From NCBI GenBank assembly GCA_013815405.1, contig JACDGF010000045.1, forward strand, positions 1-7,974: a stretch of DNA of 7,974 nt. The letters run 5' to 3'. The DNA comes from Caulobacteraceae bacterium (GTDB taxonomy: Bacteria; Pseudomonadota; Alphaproteobacteria; Caulobacterales; Caulobacteraceae). A program made the translations under genes and the position numbers. The notes below the pieces were generated by a model. That model worked only from the letters and a program-made list of their open reading frames with translations, was not told where the DNA came from and made no database searches. Positions 1 through 6,320 of this stretch are shown one piece after another (positions within the stretch are counted from its first letter, which is position 1; each line of letters begins with the position of its first letter).

Positions 1-129
1 GCCCAGCGTCGGCTGGACCGGGCGAGGCTCGACCGGGTCGAGGCCGAGGGCCAGAAGCTGATGGACATCGTCGCTCTCTACGCCGCCACGGCCGCCGACT
101 GGCGCCGCGGCCCGGCCGCCGGCTCGTAA
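1..129 (+). CDS. C-terminal end of a probable RND-efflux outer-membrane factor (NodT/TolC-like), partial
   Basis: An open frame enters from the left edge in frame 1 and ends at TAA 127-129, giving 42 residues. The segment is helical and charged, with a run like ARLDRVEAEGQKLMDIVALY followed by AATAADWR. C-termini of NodT-family outer-membrane efflux proteins end in a long coiled-coil helix followed by a VALY(K/A)ALGGGW-type tail, and this end resembles that pattern. If correct, the protein would form the trimeric outer-membrane channel of a tripartite drug or metal efflux pump, with the periplasmic adaptor and RND pump encoded to the left of the window. The gene converges on the peptidase remnant with only 4 bp between the stops. 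Identification rests on a short tail, so it is moderate at best. Confidence 0.5.
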   Translation, partial: AQRRLDRARLDRVEAEGQKLMDIVALYAATAADWRRGPAAGS

Positions 130-133
130 GACC

Positions 134-705
134 TCAGCGGGCGGTCGCGGGCGTCGAGGTCGCCACCAGGCCGGGGACGGCGCCCGCCCCCTCGAGCACC
201 TGGATGCTGGAGCCCTCGAAATCGCTTCCGATCGGCTGGGCCGCGCCGCCCAGGTAGCCGGCCAGGAATCCCTCGGCGACGGCGTTGAAGGCGGTGGCGT
301 TTTCCGGCCGGTGGAAGCCGTGGCCTTCGTCGGGAAAGAGGGCATAGGTGACCGGCGTCCCCTTGGCCTTCATCGCGACGATCTGGTCGGACTCGCGCTT
401 GTTGACCCGAGGATCATTCGCCCCCTGGCCGACCAGCAGCGGAACCTTGATCGCATCGACATAGGTCAGCGGCGAGCGCCACCGTCCACAGCCGGTCGTC
501 GTCGCTCTGGCTGACCACGGACCACTGGCCCTTGGCGGCGCGGTCGAGGATGGCGATGTCCTTGGCGGCCTTGGGATCGAGGCCGGTCCAGCTCCGGGTC
601 AGGTAGTCGACGCTATAGGCCTCCAGATCGCCCGTGCGCGGATTCTCGATCGCATTGTCGATGTCCGCGCGTTTGTCCTCGGCCAGGATTCTGGTCTCGC
701 CGGTC
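134..705 (-). pseudogene. S9-family (prolyl oligopeptidase-like) peptidase remnant, N-terminally truncated and internally deleted
   Basis: Two S9-type fragments lie side by side on the minus strand in different frames. The upstream fragment (about 705 down to 480) carries ETRILAEDKRADI, a YSVDYLTRSW stretch and QSDDDRLW, typical of the last propeller blades before the catalytic domain in bacterial S9 peptidases. The downstream fragment (about 478 to the TGA at 134-136) carries [33 protein letters not shown] and LFPDEGHGF, the C-terminal end of the alpha/beta-hydrolase domain. The catalytic Asp (in NDPRV) and His (in DEGHGF) remain. The intervening part, which in the family contains the GxSxGG nucleophile, is absent. 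The join at about 475-485 changes frame, and the propeller N-terminus is missing beyond about 705. From family lengths I estimate roughly 200 residues lost internally and 300 or more at the N-terminus. No active peptidase can be made. An ATG at 371-373 could in principle start the C-terminal piece, but I regard it as debris. Confidence 0.85.
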
Positions 706-899
706 GACGATGTGGCGGCTGTGTGCCGGGCCTTTGGGGTCGACTGCGTCACGCCCAGCCGCGGCTCACATTACAGGGTGGCCGACTCGCCATGGCGAGG
801 ATCTTGACCATTCCGGCGGCCCATCCCGTCAAGCCAGTGTATATTCGGGCGCTCGTGGCCTATATCGAGGCCGTGGAGGTCGCCGCGAAAAATGGATAG
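706..899 (+). pseudogene. hicA: hicA-like toxin remnant, 5'-truncated and frameshifted
   Basis: Frame 1 from 706 reads DVAAVCRAFGVDCVTPSRGSH and continues YRVADSPW before stopping at TGA 805-807. From about 795 the sense continues in frame 3 as RILTIPAAHPVKPVYIRAL, then VAYIEAVEVAAKNG, stopping at TAG 897-899. Joined, this gives a HicA-like mRNA interferase: an N-terminal helix, the GSH motif carrying the catalytic histidine of the double-stranded-RNA-binding-like fold, a beta strand, then a closing helix. Losing one base in the GGCGAGG stretch (about 795-800) would explain the shift. The first 15-20 residues expected for the family are missing, and the sequence left of about 705 belongs to the peptidase remnant on the other strand. 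The end overlaps the hicB start by 8 bp, as in normal hicAB operons. The subfamily assignment is from memory of the fold and motif; that the gene is broken is visible directly. Confidence 0.65.
875..880 (+). promoter_or_regulatory. Shine-Dalgarno of hicB
   Basis: GGAGGT lies 11 bases before the ATG at 892, inside the end of the hicA remnant. It would allow hicB to be translated although the upstream frame is broken. Confidence 0.5.
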
Positions 900-1107
900 T
901 CCACGGTACGCGATCATCATCGAAGCCCTGAGCGAGGGCGACGGCGGCGGGTTTCTCGCCACCGTGCCTGATCTGCCCGGGTGCATGTCGGACGGCGCCA
1001 CGGATATCGAAGCGCTCGAAAACGTGCACGACGCGATCGAGGCCTGGATCGAACAGGCGACATCGATGTGGCGGACCATCCCGGCGCCGACCCGGCAACG
1101 GGCCTAG
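892..1107 (+). CDS. hicB: HicB-family antitoxin (short, 71 aa)
   Basis: The 71-residue product begins MDSPRYAIIIEAL and carries GGFLATVPDLPGCMSDG, followed by an ALENVHDAIEAWIEQ helix. This is the partial RNase-H-like fold of HicB antitoxins, with the family's characteristic VPDLPGC(M/F)(S/T)xG motif. In intact systems HicB binds and blocks the HicA mRNA interferase, and longer members repress their own operon through a C-terminal ribbon-helix-helix or HTH domain. This protein ends shortly after the helix with PAPTRQRA, the usual end of short HicB proteins, so no DNA-binding domain is present. The start overlaps the hicA remnant by 8 bp, and a GGAGGT lies 11 bp upstream. With its cognate toxin broken it is probably an orphan antitoxin. 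It might still neutralise a related toxin elsewhere in the genome, but nothing here tests that. Confidence 0.88.
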   Translation: MDSPRYAIIIEALSEGDGGGFLATVPDLPGCMSDGATDIEALENVHDAIEAWIEQATSMWRTIPAPTRQRA

Positions 1108-1420
1108 GCCTGAGGCGACAGCGCGCTGATTGGACTTCCGCGGGTGCGGGTCAACGGCGTGACGTCTCAAGCGCCAACGGTGGCGAGCGTGGACGAGGAG
1201 GCCTTGCCCAGCGTTCGCGGCGAGATCGAAGACCGCCGCCCCTCCACCGCCTTGGCGGCCCCTCATCTCCGCTTCCCAGGTGCGGATCGCGGCGGCCATC
1301 GCAACAGGCTGGCGTTGACGGAACATTCACCTTAAAGAGAGCTCATTCAAACGTCCTGGCGAAGAGGATCGCGGTGTCATCGCCGCCGGCCCGTGGTTCG
1401 AGCGCGGCCGGGGCGAAGTG
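1108..1420 (+). other. Gene-poor stretch upstream of the oxidoreductase operon
   Basis: I recognise no gene in any of the six frames here. The open frames are short or arginine/proline-rich in the way expected of GC-rich shadow frames. The stretch should hold the promoter of the downstream operon. The only hint is a TTGACG at 1315-1320, but the hexamer 17 bases on (AGAGCT, 1338-1343) is a poor -10, so I do not call a promoter. A small GC hairpin (CCGCC TT GGCGG, 1247-1258) has no T-run. No FNR-type TTGAT-N4-ATCAA site was seen. Confidence 0.5.
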
Positions 1421-1421
1421 A

Positions 1422-1430
1422 AGGAGGAGG
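1422..1430 (+). promoter_or_regulatory. Double Shine-Dalgarno that decides the TTG start of the flavoprotein gene
   Basis: Two overlapping AGGAGG boxes (1422-1427 and 1425-1430) form AGGAGGAGG. They lie 3 bases or none before a TTG at 1431, and 12 or 9 bases before a second in-frame TTG at 1440. The 9-base spacing favours 1440. No in-frame ATG occurs until about 1539, which lies inside the conserved N-terminal Fe-S domain. Confidence 0.7.
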
Positions 1431-1439
1431 TTGGTAGCG

Positions 1440-3218
1440 TTGGAGCCTACGAATATCGAGGCGCCAGAGTACTTCCACAAAGTCGTTGATTGCCAGTGGG
1501 CCTGTCCGGCCCACACGCCGGTGCCGGAATACATCCGGATGATCGCCGAGGGGCGCTACGCCGACGCCTATATGGTCAACTGGAAGTCCAATGTCTTCCC
1601 GGGCATCCTCGGGCGGACGTGCGACCGGCCCTGCGAGCCGGCCTGCCGCCGGGTGCGGGTGGAGGACGAGCCGGTGGCCATCTGCCGCTTGAAGCGCGTC
1701 GCGGCGGACAACAAGGAGCCCATCGAAGATCGCCTGCCCCGCCCGGCGGCCACGCCCAACGGCAAACGCATCGCCTGCGTCGGGGCCGGCCCCGCGTCGC
1801 TCACCGTCGCGCGCGACCTGGCGCCCATGGGCTACCGGGTGGAGATCTTCGACGCCGACGCCAAGGCCGGCGGGATGATCCGCAGCCAGATCCCCCGCTT
1901 CCGCCTGCCCGAGAGCGTGATCGACGAGGAGGTCGGCTACATCACCGGCCTGGGGCCGGTCATGCGGCTGGGCGAACGGGTCGAGAGCCTGGGCGCGCTG
2001 CTTAAGGAGGACTACGACGCGATCTTCGTAGGCTGCGGCGCGCCGCGCGGGCGCGACCTCGACCTCCCGGGGCGCCAGGAGGCCGCCGCCAACATCCACA
2101 TCGGCATCGACTGGCTTTCCAGCGTCTCCTTCGGCCATATCACACGGATCGGGCGCCGGGTGATCGTGCTGGGCGGCGGGAACACGGCCATGGACTGCTG
2201 CCGCACCTCGCGGCGGCTGGGCGGCGAGGCGGTCAAGGTGATCGTCCGCTCGGGGTTCGACGAGATGAAGGCGTCGCCCTGGGAAAAGGAGGACGCCATG
2301 CACGAGGACATCCCGATCCTCAACTTCCTGGTCCCCAAGGCCTTCACCCACGAGGCGGGGCGCCTGACCGGCGTCACCTTCGAGCCGGTCGAGGCGGTGG
2401 TCGACGAGGCGGGCCGCCGCCGGCTCGTCCCCATCGGCGAGGCGGACGTCCACCACGCCTGCGACGATGTGCTGGTGGCGGTCGGCCAGGAGAACGCCTT
2501 CCCCTGGATCGAGCGGGACATCGGGATCGAGTTCGACGACTGGGGCATGCCGGTGGTCAGCGAGGTGAGCTTCGCCTCGACCAACCCCAAGGTCTTCTTC
2601 GGCGGCGACGCCGCCTTCGGGCCCAAGAACATCATCTGGGCGGTGGCCCACGGCCACGACGCGGCGATCTCGATCCATCGCCATTGCCGGGGCGAGGACG
2701 TGACCGTTCGCCCGGCGCCGGGGGTGACCCTGGTCAGCCAGAAGATGGGCATCCACGAGTGGAGCTACGACAACGACGTCTCCAACGACGCCCGTTTTCG
2801 CGTGCCGCTGCGGCCCAAGGCCGAGGCCCTGGGCAACGTCAAGCTGGAGGTCGAGCTCGGCTTCGACGCGGCGGTCGGCTTCCATGAGGCCCAGCGCTGC
2901 CTCAATTGCGATATCGAGACGGTGTTCGCCGAGCCCCTGTGCATCGAATGCGACGCCTGCGTCGACATCTGCCCGATGGACTGCATCACCTTTACCGCCA
3001 ACGGCCCCGAGGCCGATCTGCGCGAGCGCCTCAGCGCCCCGGCGCTCAACGCGGCGCAGGACCTCTACGTCTCGGCCCCGCTTGGAGGCACCGGCCGGGT
3101 GATGGTCAAGGACGAGGACGTCTGCCTGCACTGCGGCCTGTGCGCCGAGCGCTGTCCCACCGGGGCCTGGGACATGCGCAAGTTCCTGCTCGACATGACC
3201 CACGCCGAGGCCGCATGA
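1440..3218 (+). CDS. GltD-like FAD/NAD(P) oxidoreductase with C-terminal 2[4Fe-4S] ferredoxin domain (electron-transfer subunit of the 2-oxoacid oxidoreductase)
   Basis: This is a 592-aa cytoplasmic flavoprotein of the glutamate-synthase small-subunit (GltD) type. Residues 1-90 form the N-terminal Fe-S domain, with CQWAC (Cys18, Cys22) and CDRPCEPAC (Cys61, Cys65, Cys69). The FAD dinucleotide fold follows at GAGPAS (115-120). The NAD(P) fold is VLGGGNTAMD (243-252), and a second FAD motif GGDAAFGPKNIIWA starts near 388. After a linker with an RCLNC pair (Cys487, Cys490) come two classical clusters, CIECDACVDICP (501, 504, 507, 511) and CLHCGLCAERCP (562, 565, 568, 572). It should move electrons between NAD(P)(H), FAD and ferredoxin-type clusters. 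Its place directly before, and 4-bp ATGA overlap with, the alpha subunit gene argue that it is the dedicated redox partner, as in the NADP-linked 2-oxoglutarate oxidoreductase of Azoarcus. NADP versus NAD is not decided by eye. The start is TTG 1440; TTG 1431 would add three residues. It is not a true glutamate synthase subunit, since no gltB is adjacent. Confidence 0.9.
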   Translation: MEPTNIEAPEYFHKVVDCQWACPAHTPVPEYIRMIAEGRYADAYMVNWKSNVFPGILGRTCDRPCEPACRRVRVEDEPVAICRLKRVAADNKEPIEDRLPRPAATPNGKRIACVGAGPASLTVARDLAPMGYRVEIFDADAKAGGMIRSQIPRFRLPESVIDEEVGYITGLGPVMRLGERVESLGALLKEDYDAIFVGCGAPRGRDLDLPGRQEAAANIHIGIDWLSSVSFGHITRIGRRVIVLGGGNTAMDCCRTSRRLGGEAVKVIVRSGFDEMKASPWEKEDAMHEDIPILNFLVPKAFTHEAGRLTGVTFEPVEAVVDEAGRRRLVPIGEADVHHACDDVLVAVGQENAFPWIERDIGIEFDDWGMPVVSEVSFASTNPKVFFGGDAAFGPKNIIWAVAHGHDAAISIHRHCRGEDVTVRPAPGVTLVSQKMGIHEWSYDNDVSNDARFRVPLRPKAEALGNVKLEVELGFDAAVGFHEAQRCLNCDIETVFAEPLCIECDACVDICPMDCITFTANGPEADLRERLSAPALNAAQDLYVSAPLGGTGRVMVKDEDVCLHCGLCAERCPTGAWDMRKFLLDMTHAEAA

Positions 3219-5062
3219 TCGACGTTTCCCACCGGATCGACGGGCGCGACCGGCCGGCGCCCCTGACCGCGACCAATGATTTCGTGGTCAAGTTCGCCAA
3301 CGTCAACGGTTCGGGCTCGGCCAGCGCCAACGCCCTCTTCGCCAAGTCGATCCTGCGCATGGGCGTGCCGGTGGCGGCGCGCAACATCTTTCCCTCCAAC
3401 ATCCAGGGCCTGCCGACCTGGTACGAAGTGCGCGTCTGCGAGGCGGGCCATTTGGGCCGGCGCGGCGGGGTCGACCTGATGGTGGCGATGAACCCCCAGA
3501 CCTTCGCCAGGGACGTGGCCTCGATCGAGCCCGGCGGCTATCTCTTCGTCGATTCCACCAAGCCTCCGCCGCACGAGGGGCTGCGCGGCGACATCACCGT
3601 CCTCGGCCTGCCCCTGACGGCGATCTGCAACGCCGCCTACAGCGACCCGCGCCAGCGCCAGCTGTTCAAGAACATCCTCTATGTCGGGGCCCTGGCCGCC
3701 CTGCTCGGCATCGACCCGGCGGTGGTCGACGCGCTCGTGGCCGAGCAGTTCAAGGGCAAGGAGCGGCTGATCAAGCCCAACCTCGAGGCCCTCGCCATGG
3801 GCCGCCGGCACGCCCTCGAGACGCTAGATCCGATCGGCCTGAAGGTGCGCCGGGCCGACGCGGTGGGGGACCGGATCTATGTCGAGGGCAACGCCGCGGC
3901 CGCCCTGGGCGCGGTCTGGGGCGGGGCGACGGTCTGCGCCTGGTATCCGATCACCCCCTCGACCTCCCTGGCCGAGGCCTTCATGGGCTATTGCGAGGAC
4001 TTCCGCGCCGATCCGGATGGCGGCGCCCGCGCCGCCATCGTCCAGGCCGAGGACGAGATCGCCTCCATCGGCATCGTCGTGGGGGCGGGGTGGAACGGCG
4101 CGCGCGCCTTCACCTGCACCTCGGGGCCGGGCGTTTCGCTGATGCAGGAGTTCGTGGGCCTCTCCTATTTCGCCGAGATCCCGGCGGTGATCTTCGATGT
4201 GCAGCGCGGCGGCCCCTCCACCGGCATGCCCACCCGCACCCAGCAGTCGGACATCCTGGCCGCCGCCTATGCTTCCCACGGCGACACCAAGCATCCGCTG
4301 CTGTTTCCCGAGGATCCCACCGAATGCTTCGAGATGGCGGCCCTGGCCTTCGACCTGGCCGACCGGCTGCAGACCACCGTCTTCGTCATGCTGGACCTCG
4401 ACATCGGCATGAACGAATGGCTGTGCCGCCCCTTCGCCTGGGACGATAGCCGGCGCCTGGATCGCGGCAAGGTCATGAGCCACGACGAGCTGGAGAGCGG
4501 CAAGCCGTTCGGCCGCTACCAGGACGTGGACGGCGACGGCATCGCCTGGCGCACCCTGCCGGGGGCCCATCCCTCGCGGGGGGCCTATTTCACCCGGGGC
4601 ACCTCGCGCGACCCCAACGCCCGCTACAGCGAGGAGGGGCCGGTCTATGTCGCCAACATGGAGCGGCTGCTGGCCAAGTTCGAGACCGCCAAGGCCCTGA
4701 TCCCCGCGCCGGTCTTTCGCCCGGCCGGGCGGCGCACGCCCCACGGCGTCATCTATTTCGGCTCGACCAGCGCGGCGATGAACGAATCCCTGGCCGAACT
4801 TGAGGCGACCGGCATCCGCCTCGACGCGATGCGCCTGCGCGGCTTCCCGTTCAGCGACGAGGTGATGGGCTTCATCGCCGCCCACGAGACGGTGTTCGTG
4901 GTCGAACAGAACCGCGACGGCCAGCTACGGACCCTGATCATGAACGAGGGCGGCGTCGACCCGGCCAAGCTCGTCCCCGTCCTCAACTACGATGGCTCCC
5001 CCATCACCGCCCGGTTCATCACGGGCGGGATATCGACGCGGCTGGGCCGCGGAGGCGCTTAA
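3215..5062 (+). CDS. korA: 2-oxoacid:acceptor oxidoreductase, fused gamma-alpha subunit (KorA-type)
   Basis: The 615-aa product starts at ATG 3215, overlapping the previous stop as ATGA with GAGG at 3207-3210 upstream, so translation is probably coupled. Residues about 22-200 are the gamma domain (KFANVNGSGSASANALFAKS, then FPSNIQGLPTWYEVRV), involved in CoA-dependent catalysis. Residues from about 230 are the alpha domain, with YPITPSTS (244-251), QAEDEIASIG (277-286), TSGPG (302-306) and QRGGPSTGMPTRTQQSD (330-346). All are signatures of fused gamma-alpha 2-oxoacid:ferredoxin oxidoreductases, and the length is normal for the fused type. With the beta subunit it oxidises a 2-oxoacid plus CoA to acyl-CoA and CO2. 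2-Oxoglutarate is the likely substrate, by analogy with KorA of Azoarcus; pyruvate, branched-chain or aryl-pyruvate substrates cannot be excluded from sequence alone. No Fe-S motif is seen in this subunit, as expected when the partner supplies the ferredoxin domains. Confidence 0.9.
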   Translation: MIDVSHRIDGRDRPAPLTATNDFVVKFANVNGSGSASANALFAKSILRMGVPVAARNIFPSNIQGLPTWYEVRVCEAGHLGRRGGVDLMVAMNPQTFARDVASIEPGGYLFVDSTKPPPHEGLRGDITVLGLPLTAICNAAYSDPRQRQLFKNILYVGALAALLGIDPAVVDALVAEQFKGKERLIKPNLEALAMGRRHALETLDPIGLKVRRADAVGDRIYVEGNAAAALGAVWGGATVCAWYPITPSTSLAEAFMGYCEDFRADPDGGARAAIVQAEDEIASIGIVVGAGWNGARAFTCTSGPGVSLMQEFVGLSYFAEIPAVIFDVQRGGPSTGMPTRTQQSDILAAAYASHGDTKHPLLFPEDPTECFEMAALAFDLADRLQTTVFVMLDLDIGMNEWLCRPFAWDDSRRLDRGKVMSHDELESGKPFGRYQDVDGDGIAWRTLPGAHPSRGAYFTRGTSRDPNARYSEEGPVYVANMERLLAKFETAKALIPAPVFRPAGRRTPHGVIYFGSTSAAMNESLAELEATGIRLDAMRLRGFPFSDEVMGFIAAHETVFVVEQNRDGQLRTLIMNEGGVDPAKLVPVLNYDGSPITARFITGGISTRLGRGGA

Positions 5063-5107
5063 GACAGTCGTCGTCAACGGCGCGATGGCGTTGATTGCTG
5101 GAACTCA

Positions 5108-5201
5108 TGAAACGCCAAGGAGCCAAGATGCTGATGAAAACCAATATCTTCGCGCGAAGCGCCCTTTTGTCTCCTTGGCTCCTTGGCGTCTTGGCGTTTC
5201 A
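5108..5201. repeat. Inverted repeat made of GCCAAG-type octamers between the alpha and beta genes
   Basis: The left arm (5108-5127) reads TGAA + ACGCCAAG + GAGCCAAG. The right arm (5174-5201), read on the minus strand, is TGAA + ACGCCAAG + ACGCCAAG + GAGCCAAG. The arms are therefore identical except for one additional tandem octamer on the right. About 46 bases lie between them, including a perfect 12-bp palindrome CTTCGCGCGAAG (5148-5159). On RNA the arms could form a stem of about 20 bp with one 8-nt bulge. No open reading frame is evident inside. It looks like a REP/MITE-type dispersed element rather than a terminator, since no U-run follows. I have an impression of similar CGCCAAG arrays in other bacterial genomes but cannot verify it here. 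Confidence 0.8.
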
Positions 5202-5252
5202 AAGTGCGGATCGAATGCGCTTCGCGGTCTCTTATTCCCCACGGATTCTTAT

Positions 5253-6308
5253 ATGACCTACATCACCAAGCCCCGGCTGCATCATCCGCTGCTCCAGCCC
5301 AACGCCCTGGGGTTCACCCGCCGCGACTACGAGGGCAAGGTCTCGACCCTGTGCGCCGGCTGCGGCCACGATTCCATCTCGGCGGCGATCATCCAGGCCT
5401 GCTTCGACCTCGACCTGCCGCCGCACCGCCTGGCCAAGCTGTCGGGCATCGGCTGCTCGTCCAAGACGCCGGACTATTTCCTGGGCGGCGCGCACGGCTT
5501 CAACAGCGTCCACGGCCGCATGCCCTCGGTCCTGACCGGGGCGAATCTCGCCAATCGCGAGCTGATCTATCTGGGGGTCTCCGGCGACGGCGACAGCGCC
5601 TCGATCGGGCTTGGCCAGTTCGCCCACGCCATGCGGCGCGGGGTCAACATGACCTATATCGTCGAGAACAACGGCGTCTACGGCCTGACCAAGGGCCAGT
5701 TCTCCGCCACCTCCGACAAGGGCTCGAAGTCCAAGAAGGGGGTTGTCAACCACGACCAGCCGATCGAGCTGGTCGGCCTGGCCCTGCAGCTCGGGGCCAG
5801 CTTCGTCGCCCGAGGGTTTTCCGGCGACAAGGCCCAGCTGGTCCCCCTGATCAAGGCCGCCATCGGCCACAAGGGCGCGGCCTTCATCGACGTCATTTCG
5901 CCCTGCGTCCAGTTCAACAACCACCCCGGCTCGACCAAGAGCTTCGACTATGTGCGCGAGCACAACGCGGCGGTGAACCGCCTGGACGTGATCGCCCCGC
6001 GCAAGGAGATCGTGGTCGACTACGAGCCGGGTTCCGTGGAGAGGGTCGCCCAGCACGACGGCTCGGTCCTCACCCTGCGCAAGCTCGCCGCCGACTACGA
6101 TCCCACCGACCGCGCGGCCGCCATCACCCACCTCCAGGCCCATCAGGCGATCGGCGAGATCGTCACCGGCCTGCTCTATGTCGATCCGGCGGCGCGGGAC
6201 CTTCACGACTATCTGGGAACGGTGGAAACCCCCTTGAACCGCCTGGGCGACGCCGAGCTCACGCCGGGCGCCCGCGCCCTGGCGGCGATCAACCAGTCGT
6301 TGCGATAG
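5253..6308 (+). CDS. korB: 2-oxoacid:acceptor oxidoreductase, thiamine-diphosphate beta subunit (KorB-type)
   Basis: The 351-aa product carries the thiamine-diphosphate site: GDGDSASIGLGQFAHA from residue 111, then ENNGVYGLTKGQ (138-149), with the conserved Gly-Asp-Gly and the Asn that coordinate Mg-diphosphate. Four cysteines, Cys34 and Cys37 (CAGC), Cys68 (GIGCSSK) and Cys218 (SPCVQFNN), sit where the family binds its single [4Fe-4S] cluster. The Lys in LTKGQ matches the lysine associated with 2-oxoacid handling in archaeal enzymes. Together with the gamma-alpha subunit it performs the decarboxylation and passes electrons on. ATG 5253 is chosen because the conserved region begins soon after. 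The frame is open back to 4992, but that extension runs through the octamer repeat and the end of the alpha gene. No clear Shine-Dalgarno precedes 5253, which is odd beside the strong sites elsewhere in the window. The length is normal for the family. Confidence 0.9.
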   Translation: MTYITKPRLHHPLLQPNALGFTRRDYEGKVSTLCAGCGHDSISAAIIQACFDLDLPPHRLAKLSGIGCSSKTPDYFLGGAHGFNSVHGRMPSVLTGANLANRELIYLGVSGDGDSASIGLGQFAHAMRRGVNMTYIVENNGVYGLTKGQFSATSDKGSKSKKGVVNHDQPIELVGLALQLGASFVARGFSGDKAQLVPLIKAAIGHKGAAFIDVISPCVQFNNHPGSTKSFDYVREHNAAVNRLDVIAPRKEIVVDYEPGSVERVAQHDGSVLTLRKLAADYDPTDRAAAITHLQAHQAIGEIVTGLLYVDPAARDLHDYLGTVETPLNRLGDAELTPGARALAAINQSLR

Positions 6309-6320
6309 GGCGGCCTTTCC

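Noticed and set aside
134..373. A separate 79-aa gene starting at the ATG at 371-373
   Set aside because: Homology to the S9 peptidase C-terminus continues in frame upstream of this ATG to about 478, so it is an internal methionine of a broken gene.
1247..1258. CCGCCTTGGCGG as a further copy of the GCCAAG repeat
   Set aside because: It shares only GCCAAG on the minus strand, without the flanking octamer pattern or TGAA.
829..1326. 165-codon open frame on the minus strand crossing hicB and the gene-poor stretch
   Set aside because: Half of it is antisense to hicB. The remainder is Arg/Gly-rich with no recognisable motif.
1315..1343. Promoter with TTGACG as -35 for the operon
   Set aside because: No acceptable -10 hexamer occurs at 16-18 bp, so the match is probably chance.
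1377..3203. 608-codon open frame on the minus strand opposite the flavoprotein gene
   Set aside because: It is a mirror of a GC-biased coding frame. Its product is rich in Asp, His, Val and Arg with no recognisable domain, while the plus-strand frame has complete FAD, NAD and ferredoxin motifs.
3824..4885. 353-codon open frame on the minus strand opposite korA
   Set aside because: Shadow of the alpha-subunit frame with typical low-complexity Gly/Ala/Arg/His composition and no family motifs.
4992..5252. 87-codon N-terminal extension of korB in the same frame
   Set aside because: It overlaps the end of korA and runs through the octamer repeat. The family's conserved N-terminal region fits the 5253 start.
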